From Taudactylus pleione (Eukaryota; Chordata; Amphibia; Anura; Myobatrachidae), in NCBI GenBank assembly GCA_031769625.1, contig JAUIMM010001596.1:186001-250000 (forward strand): DNA of 64,000 bases, in the 5' to 3' direction. Each line of letters begins with the position of its first letter. The stretch's first letter is position 1. This document shows, one piece after another, positions 23,601-33,769 of the stretch. The position numbers and the translations under genes are program-made. The notes beneath the pieces were generated by a model. The model did not search any database. It was not told the origin of the DNA and worked only from the letters and a program-made list of their open reading frames with translations.

Positions 23601-24250
23601 AAAAATTTTTTTCTTCAAAAATCCCCAAATTCTACTTAAAACTTTCAGTAAACCTTAAAAAAGATTTGATGCGGTGACAGAAGTTGATTTTGGTGCTTAA
23701 TTTTGACACAGAACTCTCCGGAAATATATTTACCCGTATGAAAATTTCTGTAAGCCCCGGACCTTAAAAATCGTCCAAAAATTTTTTTCTTCAAATATCC
23801 CCAAATTCTGCTTAAAATTTTCAGTAAACCTTAAAAAAGATTTGATGCGGTGACAGAAGTTGATTTTGGTGCTTTAATTTTGACACAGAACTCTCCGGAA
23901 ATATATTTACCCGTATGAAAAATTCTGTAAGCCCCGGACCTTAAAAATCGGCCAAAAAATTTTTTCTTCAAAAATCCCCAAATTCTGCTTAAAACTTTCA
24001 GCAAACCTTAAAAAAGATTTGCTGCGGTGACAGAAGTTGATTTTGGTGCTTAATTTTGACACAGAACTCTCCGGAAATATATTTACCCGTATGAAAATTT
24101 CTGTAAGCCCCGGACCTTAAAAATCGGGCAAAAATTTTTTCTTCAAAAATCCCCAAATTCTGCTTAAAACTTTCAGTAAACCTTAAAAAAGATTTGCTGC
24201 GGTGACAGAAGTTGATTTTGGTGCTTAATTTTGACACAGAACTCTCCGGA
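17700..24250. repeat. Interleaved multi-monomer satellite duplications
   Basis: Rare variants recur in order at fixed offsets. CCCAAAATTCTAC at 18168 and 21511, and GTGCGTAATTTTG at 19118 and 22461, give an offset of 3343 bp (about 19 monomers). A second series includes ACCCATATG, the CCCTGGACC monomer and GATGCTGTGACAG, and runs from about 20387 to 21050. It repeats from about 22677 to 23340, an offset near 2290 bp (13 monomers). The two series overlap, so the region is a mosaic of at least two amplification events. Boundaries are approximate. Confidence 0.7.
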
Positions 24251-24439
24251 ATTTATTTACCCGTATGAAAAATCTGTAAGCCCCGGACCTTAAAAATCGG
24301 CCAAAAAATTTTTTCTTCAAAAATCCCCAAATTCTGCTTAAAACTTTCAGTAAACCTTAAAAAAGATTTGCTGCAGTGACAGAAGTTGATTTTGGTGCTT
24401 AATTTTGACACAGAACTCTCCGGAAATATATTTACCCGT

Positions 24440-26968
24440 ATGAAAATTTCTGTAAGCCCCGGACCTTATAAATCGGGCAAAAATTTTTTTCTTCAAAAAT
24501 CCCCAAATTCTGCTTAAAACTTTCAATAAACCTTAAAAAAGATTTGCTGCGGTGACAGAAGTTGATTTTGGTGCTTAATTTTGACACAGAACTCTCCGGA
24601 AATATATTTACCCGTATGAAAAATTCTGTAAGCCCCGGACCTTAAAAATCGTCCAAAAAATGTTTTCTTCAAAAATCCCCAAATTCTGCTAAAAACTTTC
24701 AGTAAATATTAAAACAGATTTGCTGCGGTGACAGAAGTTGATTTTGGTGCTTAATTTTGACACAGAACTCTCTGGAAATATATTTACCCGTATGAAAAAT
24801 TCTGTAAGCCCCGGACCTTAAAAATCAGCCAAAAAATGTTTTCTTCAAAAATCCCGAAATTCTGCTTAAAACTTTCAGTAAACCTTAAAAAAGATTTGCT
24901 GCGGTGACAGAAGTTGATTTTGGTGCTTAATTTTGACACAGAACTCTCTGGAAATATATTTACCCGTTTGAAAAATTCTGTAAGCCCCGGACCTTAAAAA
25001 TCAGCCAAAAATATTTTTCCTTCAAAAATCCCCAAATTCTGCTAAAAACTTTCAGTAAACCTTAAAAAAGATTTGATGCGGTGACAGAAGTTGATTTTGG
25101 TGCTTAATTTTGACACAGAACTCTCCGGAAATATATTTACCCGTTTGAAAAATTCTGTAAGCCCCGGACCTTAAAAATCGGGCAAAATTTTTTTTCTTCA
25201 AATATCCCCAAATTCTGCTTAAAATTTTCAGTAAACCTTAAAAAAGATTTGATGCGGTGACAGAAGTTGATTTTGGTGCTTAATTTTGACACAGAACTCT
25301 CCGGAAATATATTTACCCATATGAAAATTTCTGTAAGCCCCGGACCTTAAAAATCGGGCAAAAATTTTTTTCTTCAAAAATCCCCATATTCTGCTTAAAA
25401 CTTTCAGTAAACCTTAAAAAAGATTTGCTGCGGTGACAGAAGTTGATTTTGGTGCTTAATTTTGACACAGAACTCTCCGGAAATATATTTACCCGTATGA
25501 AAATTTCTGTAAGCCCCGGACCTTAAAAATCGGGCAAAAATTTTTTTCTTCAAAAATCCCCAAATTCTGCTTAAAACTTTCAGTAAACCTTAAAAAAGAT
25601 TTGCTGCGGTGACAGAAGTTGATTTTGGTGCTTAATTTTGACACAGAACTCTCCGGAAATATATTTACCCGTATGAAAAATCTGTAAGCCACGGACCTTA
25701 AAAATCGGGCAAAAATTTTTTTCTTCAAAAATCCCCAAATTCTGCTTAAAACTTTCAGTAAACCTTAAAAAAGATTTGCTGCGGTGACAGAAGTTGATTT
25801 TAGTGCTTAATTTTGACACAGAACTCTCCGGAAATGTATTTACCCGTATGAAAATTTCTGTAAGCCCCGGACCTTAAAAATCGGGCAAAAATTTTTTTCT
25901 TCAAAAATCCCCAAATTCTGCTTAAAACTTTCAGTAAACCTTAAAAAAGATTTGCTGCGGTGACAGAAGTTGATTTTGGTGCTTAATTTTGACACAGAAC
26001 TCTCCGGAAATATATTTACCCGTATGAAAAATTCTGTAAGCCCCGGACCTTAAAAATCGTCCAAAAACTGTTTTCTTCAAAAATCCCCAAATTCTGCTAA
26101 AAACTTTCAGTAAATATTAAAAAAGATTTGCTGCGGTGACAGAAGTTGATTTTGGTGCTTAATTTTGACACAGAACTCTCTGGAAATATATTTACCCGTA
26201 TGAAAAATTCTGTAAGCCCCGGACCTTAAAAATCAGCCAAAAAATGTTTTCTTCAAAAATCCCGAAATTCTGCTTAAAACTTTCAGTAAACCTTAAAAAA
26301 GATTTGCTGCGGTGACAGAAGTTGATTTTGGTGCTTAATTTTGACACAGAACTCTCTGGAAATATATTTACCCGTTTGAAAAATTCTGTAAGCCCCGGAC
26401 CTTAAAAATCAGCCAAAAATATTTTTCCTTCAAAAATCCCCAAATTCTGCTAAAAACTTTCAGTAAACCTTAAAAAAGATTTGATGCGGTGACAGAAGTT
26501 GATTTTGGTGCTTAATTTTGACACAGAACTCTCCGGAAATATATTTACCCGTTTGAAAAATTCTGTAAGCCCCGGACCTTAAAAATCGGGCAAAATTTTT
26601 TTTCTTCAAATATCCCCAAATTCTGCTTAAAATTTTCAGTAAACCTTAAAAAAGATTTGATGCGGTGACAGAAGTTGATTTTGGTGCTTAATTTTGACAC
26701 AGAACTCTCCGGAAATATATTTACCCGTATGAAAATTTCTGTAAGCCCCGGACCTTAAAAATCGGGCAAAAATTTTTTTCTTCAAAAATCCCCATATTCT
26801 GCTTAAAACTTTCAGTAAACCTTAAAAAAGATTTGCTGCGGTGACAGAAGTTGATTTTGGTGCTTAATTTTGACACAGAACTCTCCGGAAATATATTTAC
26901 CCATATGAAAATTTCTGTAAGCCCCGGACCTTAAAAATCGGGCAAAAATTTTTTTCTTCAAAAATCCC
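24440..26968. repeat. Satellite higher-order duplication with 8-monomer offset (1408 bp)
   Basis: The block 24440-25560 matches 25848-26968 monomer by monomer. Shared rare variants are ATCGTCC (GT at 24651 and 26059), AGTAAATATTAA, ATCAGCCAAAAAATG, and CCCCATATTCTGC (25382 and 26790), all offset by exactly 1408 bp. Only a few point differences are seen. The intervening monomers, around 25580-25850, do not follow the pattern. Confidence 0.78.
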
Positions 26969-28259
26969 CAAATTCTACTTAAAACTTTCAGTAAACCTTA
27001 AAAAAGATTTGATGCGGTGACAGAAGTTGATTTTGGTGCTTAATTTTGACACAGAACTCTCCGGAAATATATTTACCCGTATGAAAATTTCTGTAAGCCC
27101 CGGACCTTAAAAATCGGCCAAAAAAATTTTTCTTCAAAAATCCCCAAATTCTGCTTAAAACTTTCAGTAAACCTTAAAAAAGATTTGCTGCGGTGACAGA
27201 AGTTGATTTTGGTGCTTAATTTTGACACAGAACTCTCCGGAAATATATTTACCCGTATGAAAATTTCTGTAAGCCCTGGACCTTAAAAATTGGGCAAAAA
27301 ATTTTTTCTTCAAAAATCCCCAAATTCTGCTTAAAACTTTCAGTAAACCTTAAAAAAGATTTGCTGCGGTGACAGAAGTTGATTTTGGTGCTTAATTTTG
27401 ACACAGAACTCTCCGGAAATATATTTACCTGTATGAAAATTTCTGTAAGCCCCGGACCTTAAAAATCGGGCAAAAATTTTTTTCTTCAAAAATCCCCAAA
27501 TTCTGCTTAAAACTTTCAGTAAACCTTAAAAAAGATTTGCTGCGGTGACAGAAGTTGATTTTGGTGCTTAATTTTGACACAGAACTCTCCGGAAATATAT
27601 TTACCCGTATGAAAATTTCTGTAAGCCCCGGACCTTAAAAATCTGCCAAAAATTTTTTTCTTCAAAAATCCCCAAATTCTGCTAAAAACTTTCAGTAAAC
27701 ATTAAAAAAGATTTGCTGCGGTGACAGAAGTTGATTTTGGTGCTTAATTTTGACACAGAACTCTCTGGAAATATATTTACCCGTATGAAAATTTCTGTAA
27801 GCCCCGGACCTTAAAAATCGGGCAAAAATTTTTTTCTTCAAAAATCCCCAAATTCTGCTTAAAACTTTCAGTAAACCTTAAAAAAGATTTGCTGCGGTGA
27901 CAGAAGTTGATTTTGGTGCTTAATTTTGACACAGAACTCTCCGGAAATATATTTACCCGTTTGAAAAATTCTGTAAGCCCCGGACCTTAAAAATCGGGCA
28001 AAAATTTTTTTCTTCAAATATCCCCAAATTCTGCTTAAAATTTTCAGTAAACCTTAAAAAAGATTTGATGCGGTGACAGAAGTTGATTTTGGTGCTTAAT
28101 TTTGACACAGAACTCTCCGGAAATATATTTACCCGTATGAAAATTTCTGTAAGCCCCGGACCTTAAAAATCGGCCAAAATTTTTTTTCTTCAAAAATCCC
28201 CAAATTCTGCTTAAAACTTTCAGTAAACCTTAAAAAAGATTTGCTGCGGTGACAGAAGT

Positions 28260-28960
28260 TGATTTTGGTGCTTAATTTTGACACAGAACTGTCCGGAAAT
28301 ATATTTACCCGTATGAAAATTTCTGTAAGCCCTGGACCTTAAAAATCGGGCAAAAAATTTTTTCTTCAAAAATCCCCAAATTCTGCTTAAAACTTTCAGT
28401 AAACCTTAAAAAAGATTTGCTGCGGTGACAGAAGTTGATTTTGGTGCTTAATTTTGACACAGAACTCTCCGGAAATATATTTACCCGTATGAAAATTTCT
28501 GTAAGCCCCGGACCTTAAAAATCGGGCAAAAATTTTTTCTTCAAAAATCCCCAAATTCTGCTTAAAACTTTCAGTAAACCTTAAAAAAGATTTGCTGCGG
28601 TGACAGAAGTTGATTTTGGTGCTTAATTTTGACACAGAACTCTCCGGAAATATATTTACCCGTATGAAAATTTTTGTAAGCCCCGGACCTTAAAAATCGG
28701 CCAAAAAATTTTTTCTTCAAAAATCCCCAAATTCTGCTAAAAACTTTCAGTAAACATTAAAAAAGATTTGCTGCGGTGACAGAAGTTGATTTTGGTGCTT
28801 AATTTTGACACAGAACTCTCTGGAAATATATTTACCCATTTGAAAAATTATGTAAGCCCCGGACCTTAAAAATCGGCCAAAAATATTTTTTCTTCAAAAA
28901 TCCCCAAATTCTGCTAAAAATTTTCAGTAAACCTTAAAAAAGATTTGATGCGGTGACAGA
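28260..28960. repeat. Satellite block shared across LINE copy 2 (partner at 41400-42100)
   Basis: This run of about four monomers has AACTGTCCGGAAA, then CCCTGGACC, then the ATTATGTAAGCC monomer. It is repeated at about 41400-42100 with an offset of 13140 bp. Removing the LINE and one target copy (7153 bp) leaves about 5987 bp, close to 34 monomers. The block was therefore duplicated across the site that LINE copy 2 now occupies. No coding content. Confidence 0.68.
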
Positions 28961-29817
28961 AGTTGATTTTGGTGCTTAATTTTGACACAGAACTCTCCGG
29001 AAATATATTTACCCGTATGAAAATTTCTGTAAGCCCCGGACCTTAAAAATCGGGCAAAAATTTTTTTCTTCAAAAATCCCCAAATTCTGCTTAAAACTTT
29101 CAGTAAACCTTAAAAAAGATTTGCTGCGGTGACAGAAGTTGATTTTGGTGCTTAATTTTGACACAGAACTCTCCGGAAATATATTTACCCGTATGAAAAT
29201 TTCTGTAAGCCCCGGACCTTAAAAATCGGCCAAAAATTTTTTTCTTCAAAAATCCCCAAATTCTGCTAAAAACTTTCAGTAAACATTAAAAAAGATTTGC
29301 TGCGGTGACAGAAGTTGATTTTGGTGCTTAATTTTGACACAGAACTCTCTGGAAATATATTTACCCGTATGAAAATTTCTGTAAGCCCCGGACCTTAAAA
29401 ATCGGGCAAAAATTTTTTTCTTCAAAAATCCCCAAATTCTGCTTAAAACTTTCAGTAAACCTTAAAAAAGATTTGCTGCGGTGACAGAAGTTGATTTTGG
29501 TGCTTAATTTTGACACAGAACTCTCCGGAAATATATTTACCCGTTTGAAAAATTCTGTAAGCCCCGGACCTTAAAAATCGGGCAAAATTTTTTTTCTTCA
29601 AATATCCCCAAATTCTGCTTAAAATTTTCAGTAAACCTTAAAAAAGATTTGATGCGGTGACAGAAGTTGATTTTGGTGCTTAATTTTGACACAGAACTCT
29701 CCGGAAATATATTTACCCGTATGAAAATTTCTGTAAGCCCCGGACCTTAAAAATCGGCCAAAAATTTTTTTCTTCAAAAATCCCCAAATTCTGCTTAAAA
29801 CTTTCAGTAAACCTTAA

Positions 29818-29841
29818 AAAAGATTTGCTGCGGTGACAGAA
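29818..29841. repeat. Target-site segment, left side of LINE 2
   Basis: These 24 bp are identical to the perfect target duplication of LINE copy 1, ending GGTGACAGAA directly against the element's 3' end. The partner at 36971-36994 is diverged. Confidence 0.88.
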
Positions 29842-29849
29842 TATGCTTC

Positions 29850-29855
29850 TTTATT
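29850..29855 (-). promoter_or_regulatory. AATAAA hexamer at the LINE copy 2 3' terminus
   Basis: TTTATT on the plus strand gives AATAAA in element sense, again exactly 8 nt before the satellite junction. The hexamer and its distance to the end are kept in both copies even though the upstream sequence differs. Its role as a polyadenylation signal is inferred. Confidence 0.6.
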
Positions 29856-30090
29856 TAAACGTGCAACAAAAAAAAAAGAAACATATATACATATTTACAA
29901 AGATATAGTAATAATAAATAAATAAATACATAAAAATATATATATATATAATCTGAAAACAAACCATAAGGATACATAATATTACATCATATCATGCCCT
30001 GACCTAATACAACTATCCTAATACTGACCAAAAAAAAGACCCTATACCAACAAAGGTAAGCAAGGAATTTAGAACTAATAACTAATCTAC

Positions 30091-30116
30091 TTTTTTTTTT
30101 TTTTTATATATATATA
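30091..30116 (-). repeat. A15 plus TA simple repeat in the 3' UTR of LINE copy 2
   Basis: The plus strand has 15 T followed by about five AT units. It is the positional equivalent of the tract at 7652-7690 in copy 1, with altered lengths, as expected of a slipping simple repeat. Confidence 0.8.
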
Positions 30117-30334
30117 ACACAGCAAACCAAAGACTATTTACTCACAATATAAAACACACTAGAAGTATCTATCTTGCCTAAACCTATCTACCACCACTAC
30201 ACACAACCCCCAGGTAGATGTATGCAAAACCTTTTTTAAAAAAAAGAAAATGAAACTAACAACAAAACCTAGAGGGAGTGAAAGGACAGAAAAAATAAAC
30301 CAGCTGAAACAAGAAAGGACCATCAGCTACCCAC

Positions 30335-33300
30335 TCAAGGGGGTTTCAGGCGGCCCCACCACTGAGACCACCTGGCAACATCCAGTCTCCCCTTATCCAG
30401 ATCCATCATCCTTTTCACCTCTTGCAGAATCATCCCCACCACCACATCACAGGGGAGGACCTTTCTACGGATGGATACCTGGCACCGTGCATTCCATGTG
30501 TGATACCTAACTGCTAAGCTGACTAAAAAAATTGTGGTTAAATTAAATCCACCGTACCTTCTGACTACTCCATAAGCCCACTCAGGGTAACTAAGACCCG
30601 AAAGGCACGGAATCTCAATGGCCTTTGAAACCTCCTCATACACCCTTACATTGAAGGGACACTCAAGCAGGAAGTGGTCCATCGACTCCTCCACCCCTGG
30701 ACATTCCTCCCGTGGACAACCACGTTCACTGGTACTTCGCCACCTGAGGTTCCCCCCAACATAAAGCCTCCCATGAAAAGTGAGCCAGGCAATATCTCTG
30801 AACTTGGGCGGTAACCTTTGTGAATTTAACAAAGCCAGTCCAGCCGAAGCAACATTACCCGGGCAGTCCCTCAGTGACAGCGGGACATGAAAGTGGGTGT
30901 GCAAAATTCTCCTCTCCAACTCCCTTCTAGAGAAGTTTTTGACTTCACCCACTCCCACACCATATTGCTTTATCACCTTCAAGCTCTGGATGACGTAGAT
31001 CGGGAGGTAACCATGACGAATCCTAAAACTCCTCACATGACCACCATCTATCCAAAATCTGAGGAAGGGAAGGACCCATGGCCTAAATCCCTCTACCCAC
31101 CGCGGAGGAGTATCCAGAAAAATACTCCCAATGTTAAGCTTTAAAAAAGCAGTAACAAAGAAGATCACTGGGTTTACCATACCTAAACCCCCATCTTTCC
31201 ACGATCTGTAGGTGATACCCCTCTTCACTATATTGATCCTGTTCTTCCATAACAGGAGAAAGAACAAGGAATTCAACCTGGACCACATAGATTGTGGCAA
31301 GAAGCACACGTAGCTGACATACAAAAACAGTGGGATCAGGTAAGTTTTGCACAAATCAACCCTTTCCCTCAATGACAATTTCCACCTTCTCCAGCTCTCT
31401 ACCTTCCTGGTAGCATCCTCCAGTTTCTTAACCCAATTTAGGGAGGCATAATCTCCATGATCGAATTTGATACCTAAAATTTTAATCTCATCACTGACCT
31501 GAGGGAAGCTGCCCGGAAGGGGAAAGGATTCCCCCTCCTCCCCCAGCCAGAAAACTTCACACTTATCTCGGTTTACTCTTGAGCACGATGCCTCAGAGTA
31601 CTCGCAGATGAGGTGTTCTATGCCATGGGCCTCTGCCTCTGAAGACAGAACCACCGTGACATCATCTGCATAAGCCACCACCTTCAATGCAAACTCCGGA
31701 CTCAGCCGCACCCCTCCCACCGCTCCACACTCTACCCTCCTAATGAAGGGATCAATTGCGAAGACGTACAGAAGGGGGCTCAGGGGACATCCCTGACGAA
31801 CCCCTGAGTCCACACCAAAGGTAGGGCCCACCCAACCGTTTACCAGCGGAAAGCTTTCGGCCAGACGATAGATAGTTTGCAACCAATTAACCACCCTCTC
31901 TGGAAGACCATACCATTTCAGTAGAGCCCAGAGGTACTCATGGTTCACTCGATCAAAAGCCTTAGACTGATCCAATGCCAGTAAGTACTTTCCACACTTC
32001 CCAGCCCTGCACTGCTCAACGGCCTCCCGGACGCCAAGGACAGCACTAAAGGTGCTACGGCCCTTCACCGTACAGTGCTGAGCAGGAGAAAGCAATAGCT
32101 CAGAAAATTCTGAAAGCCTATTAAACAATACTTTTGCCAGAATCTTCCTATCTGTATTAAGAAGGGCTATGGGGCGCCAGTTCTCAATACGAGACGAGTC
32201 CTTTCCTTTGGACAGCAAAATAAGTGCAGATAACCTCATGGAAGGAGGGAGGATTCCCTCATCCAGGCTCTCATTAAATACTTCCACTAGGCGAGGAATC
32301 AGGAGGTCAGCAAAGGTTTTATAAAATTCAGATGTTAAGCCATCTGGTCCTGGTGACTTTTTGGGGTTTAACCCCATTATCGCTTTCCTGACTTCCTCTG
32401 CAGTTATATCACATGCCAAAGAGTCAAGAGAGGTACCCTGAGAATTCAGGCCAGGTGTTTCCCTCAGAAATCCCTCCATCCTTTCTCTGACAAGTGGCTG
32501 CTCCGACAAAAGATCAGAATAATAGGACACAATGACACCCAGAATGCCCTCCTTATCAGTACAGAGGACATCCTGACTATTCACTAGCCCACAAATTTGT
32601 TTGGCATCAACCGACCTCCTGCAGTTCTGGTAAGGATCTGGCGAGTGGTATGTACCATAATCCCTCTCCAGAACCAAGGATGCCAGCCGGTTATATTGAA
32701 ACTCCTTCATCAAAGCCTTCACTCGGGAGATTTCCCCATCATCTCCCTCCTCAGAGATCAGGAAATCCAATTTCCTTCTCAGATTCTGGTAGGTATTTTT
32801 CCTTATCAAATTTCTCTTAGCAATAAGGCCACGGAAAAATTTACAGATTCTCTTTTTAATTACCTCCCACCACTCAGACCTACTCCAGCCAGCCTCCAGA
32901 AGTGTCTCCTGAGAATGAAAGAAGACCCTGAAGGACTGCCTAACTCTCTCTTCCTCCAGGAGTTCTGAGTTCAACCGCCACAGGCCCCGCCCCTTCTGAG
33001 GGGTTTCTGAAGCATTCAAAGTTACTGAGAGAAAACCGTGATCGGAAAATTCCACCAACCTCACCCCAAGGGATGAAGTCTTGGAAGTCTCCTTAACAAA
33101 AAACCTATCTATCCTAGACCTACGGCTACCACTAAAATAGGTGAAACCCGTGAGGTCTGGGGAGTGACGAATATGCACATCCACCAAACCAGCCTGTCTA
33201 ACCATGCTAACTAAAAAATTAGAGTCATAGCCCAGGGGTCTCCTTGAGCCTCCCCTGTCTTTTGGCCTAACAACGGTGTTAAAATCACCACCAAAGATAA

Positions 33301-33712
33301 CCTGCTGGGCCGTAAAAAGAAAAGGTTTTATCTCCATAAAGAGACATTTTCTATCACCCGGTGTTTGTGGCCCATACACATTGATTAATCTCACATCTTG
33401 TCCCTTTATGTTGACATCCAGAATCATACATCTGCCTGCTTGCAATTCAATAACCTTGTGCACAGTTACCATTTCAGCAAAAAGAACTGCCACCCCACCG
33501 TATGGCTCGGCCGCAAGAGACCAGTAAGAAGGCCCCCTCCTCCACTCCTGCTTCGCCTTGTGGAGGATGTCCAACTTACCAATCCTAGTCTCTTGCAAAA
33601 ACAAAATATCAACATCAACCGTATTGAAAAAATCAAAGGCCAACATACGAGCACATTCGGAAAGCACGGAAGCCACATTAATCGTGGCACATCGTATAGG
33701 GCGGGGATCCAT
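30335..33712 (-). CDS. LINE ORF2: APE endonuclease and reverse transcriptase, copy 2 (intact)
   Basis: A 1125-residue enzyme that would nick the target DNA and copy the element RNA from the nick. The ATG at 33710-33712 has A at -3 and G at +4. The N-terminal APE-type endonuclease shows N12, LQET with E41, NVYGPQ (Y113), GGDFN (D143, N145), RIDRFF (D202) and FSDHG (D224, H225), a full catalytic set. The reverse transcriptase spans about 440-760: KSPGPDG from 452, NWRPIALL near 511, DQSKAFD at 581-587, RQGCPLSP near 639, and the YADD box at 681-684 with D683 and D684. Near the C-terminus is a C-x4-C-x8-H-x4-C motif (C999, C1004, H1013, C1018), a variant of the C-terminal Cys/His motif of L1-type ORF2. 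No stop or frameshift. No RNase H domain is recognised after the reverse transcriptase. Confidence 0.96.
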   Translation of the reverse strand: MDPRPIRCATINVASVLSECARMLAFDFFNTVDVDILFLQETRIGKLDILHKAKQEWRRGPSYWSLAAEPYGGVAVLFAEMVTVHKVIELQAGRCMILDVNIKGQDVRLINVYGPQTPGDRKCLFMEIKPFLFTAQQVIFGGDFNTVVRPKDRGGSRRPLGYDSNFLVSMVRQAGLVDVHIRHSPDLTGFTYFSGSRRSRIDRFFVKETSKTSSLGVRLVEFSDHGFLSVTLNASETPQKGRGLWRLNSELLEEERVRQSFRVFFHSQETLLEAGWSRSEWWEVIKKRICKFFRGLIAKRNLIRKNTYQNLRRKLDFLISEEGDDGEISRVKALMKEFQYNRLASLVLERDYGTYHSPDPYQNCRRSVDAKQICGLVNSQDVLCTDKEGILGVIVSYYSDLLSEQPLVRERMEGFLRETPGLNSQGTSLDSLACDITAEEVRKAIMGLNPKKSPGPDGLTSEFYKTFADLLIPRLVEVFNESLDEGILPPSMRLSALILLSKGKDSSRIENWRPIALLNTDRKILAKVLFNRLSEFSELLLSPAQHCTVKGRSTFSAVLGVREAVEQCRAGKCGKYLLALDQSKAFDRVNHEYLWALLKWYGLPERVVNWLQTIYRLAESFPLVNGWVGPTFGVDSGVRQGCPLSPLLYVFAIDPFIRRVECGAVGGVRLSPEFALKVVAYADDVTVVLSSEAEAHGIEHLICEYSEASCSRVNRDKCEVFWLGEEGESFPLPGSFPQVSDEIKILGIKFDHGDYASLNWVKKLEDATRKVESWRRWKLSLRERVDLCKTYLIPLFLYVSYVCFLPQSMWSRLNSLFFLLLWKNRINIVKRGITYRSWKDGGLGMVNPVIFFVTAFLKLNIGSIFLDTPPRWVEGFRPWVLPFLRFWIDGGHVRSFRIRHGYLPIYVIQSLKVIKQYGVGVGEVKNFSRRELERRILHTHFHVPLSLRDCPGNVASAGLALLNSQRLPPKFRDIAWLTFHGRLYVGGNLRWRSTSERGCPREECPGVEESMDHFLLECPFNVRVYEEVSKAIEIPCLSGLSYPEWAYGVVRRYGGFNLTTIFLVSLAVRYHTWNARCQVSIRRKVLPCDVVVGMILQEVKRMMDLDKGRLDVARWSQWWGRLKPP

Positions 33713-33769
33713 GTTTCTAAGTTATTGAAAGACAAGACCTTGCTTACCTTTGTATAACCACCACCATAC

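Larger units (their letters stand above)
14533..29841. repeat. 176 bp satellite array, middle segment
   Basis: About 87 monomers of the same satellite in the same orientation, filling the whole interval between the two LINEs. It contains monomer subtypes with linked variants and several multi-monomer duplications (17700-24250 and 24440-26968). The variant with an extra T, GGTGCTTTAATTTTGAC, is seen here near 17887, 18942, 19471, 20877, 22286, 23167 and 23870, and I saw it in neither flanking array. No coding sequence or RNA gene is recognised. Confidence 0.97.
29842..30334 (-). other. 3' UTR of LINE copy 2
   Basis: This is A/T-rich non-coding sequence after the ORF2 stop (TGA at 30335-30337). 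It keeps the same landmarks as copy 1: a GTAGATGTATG block, the T-run followed by AT repeats, and the terminal AATAAAGAAGCATA. Simple-repeat lengths differ between the copies. An A-run (plus strand) near 29868-29877 is specific to this copy. Confidence 0.85.
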
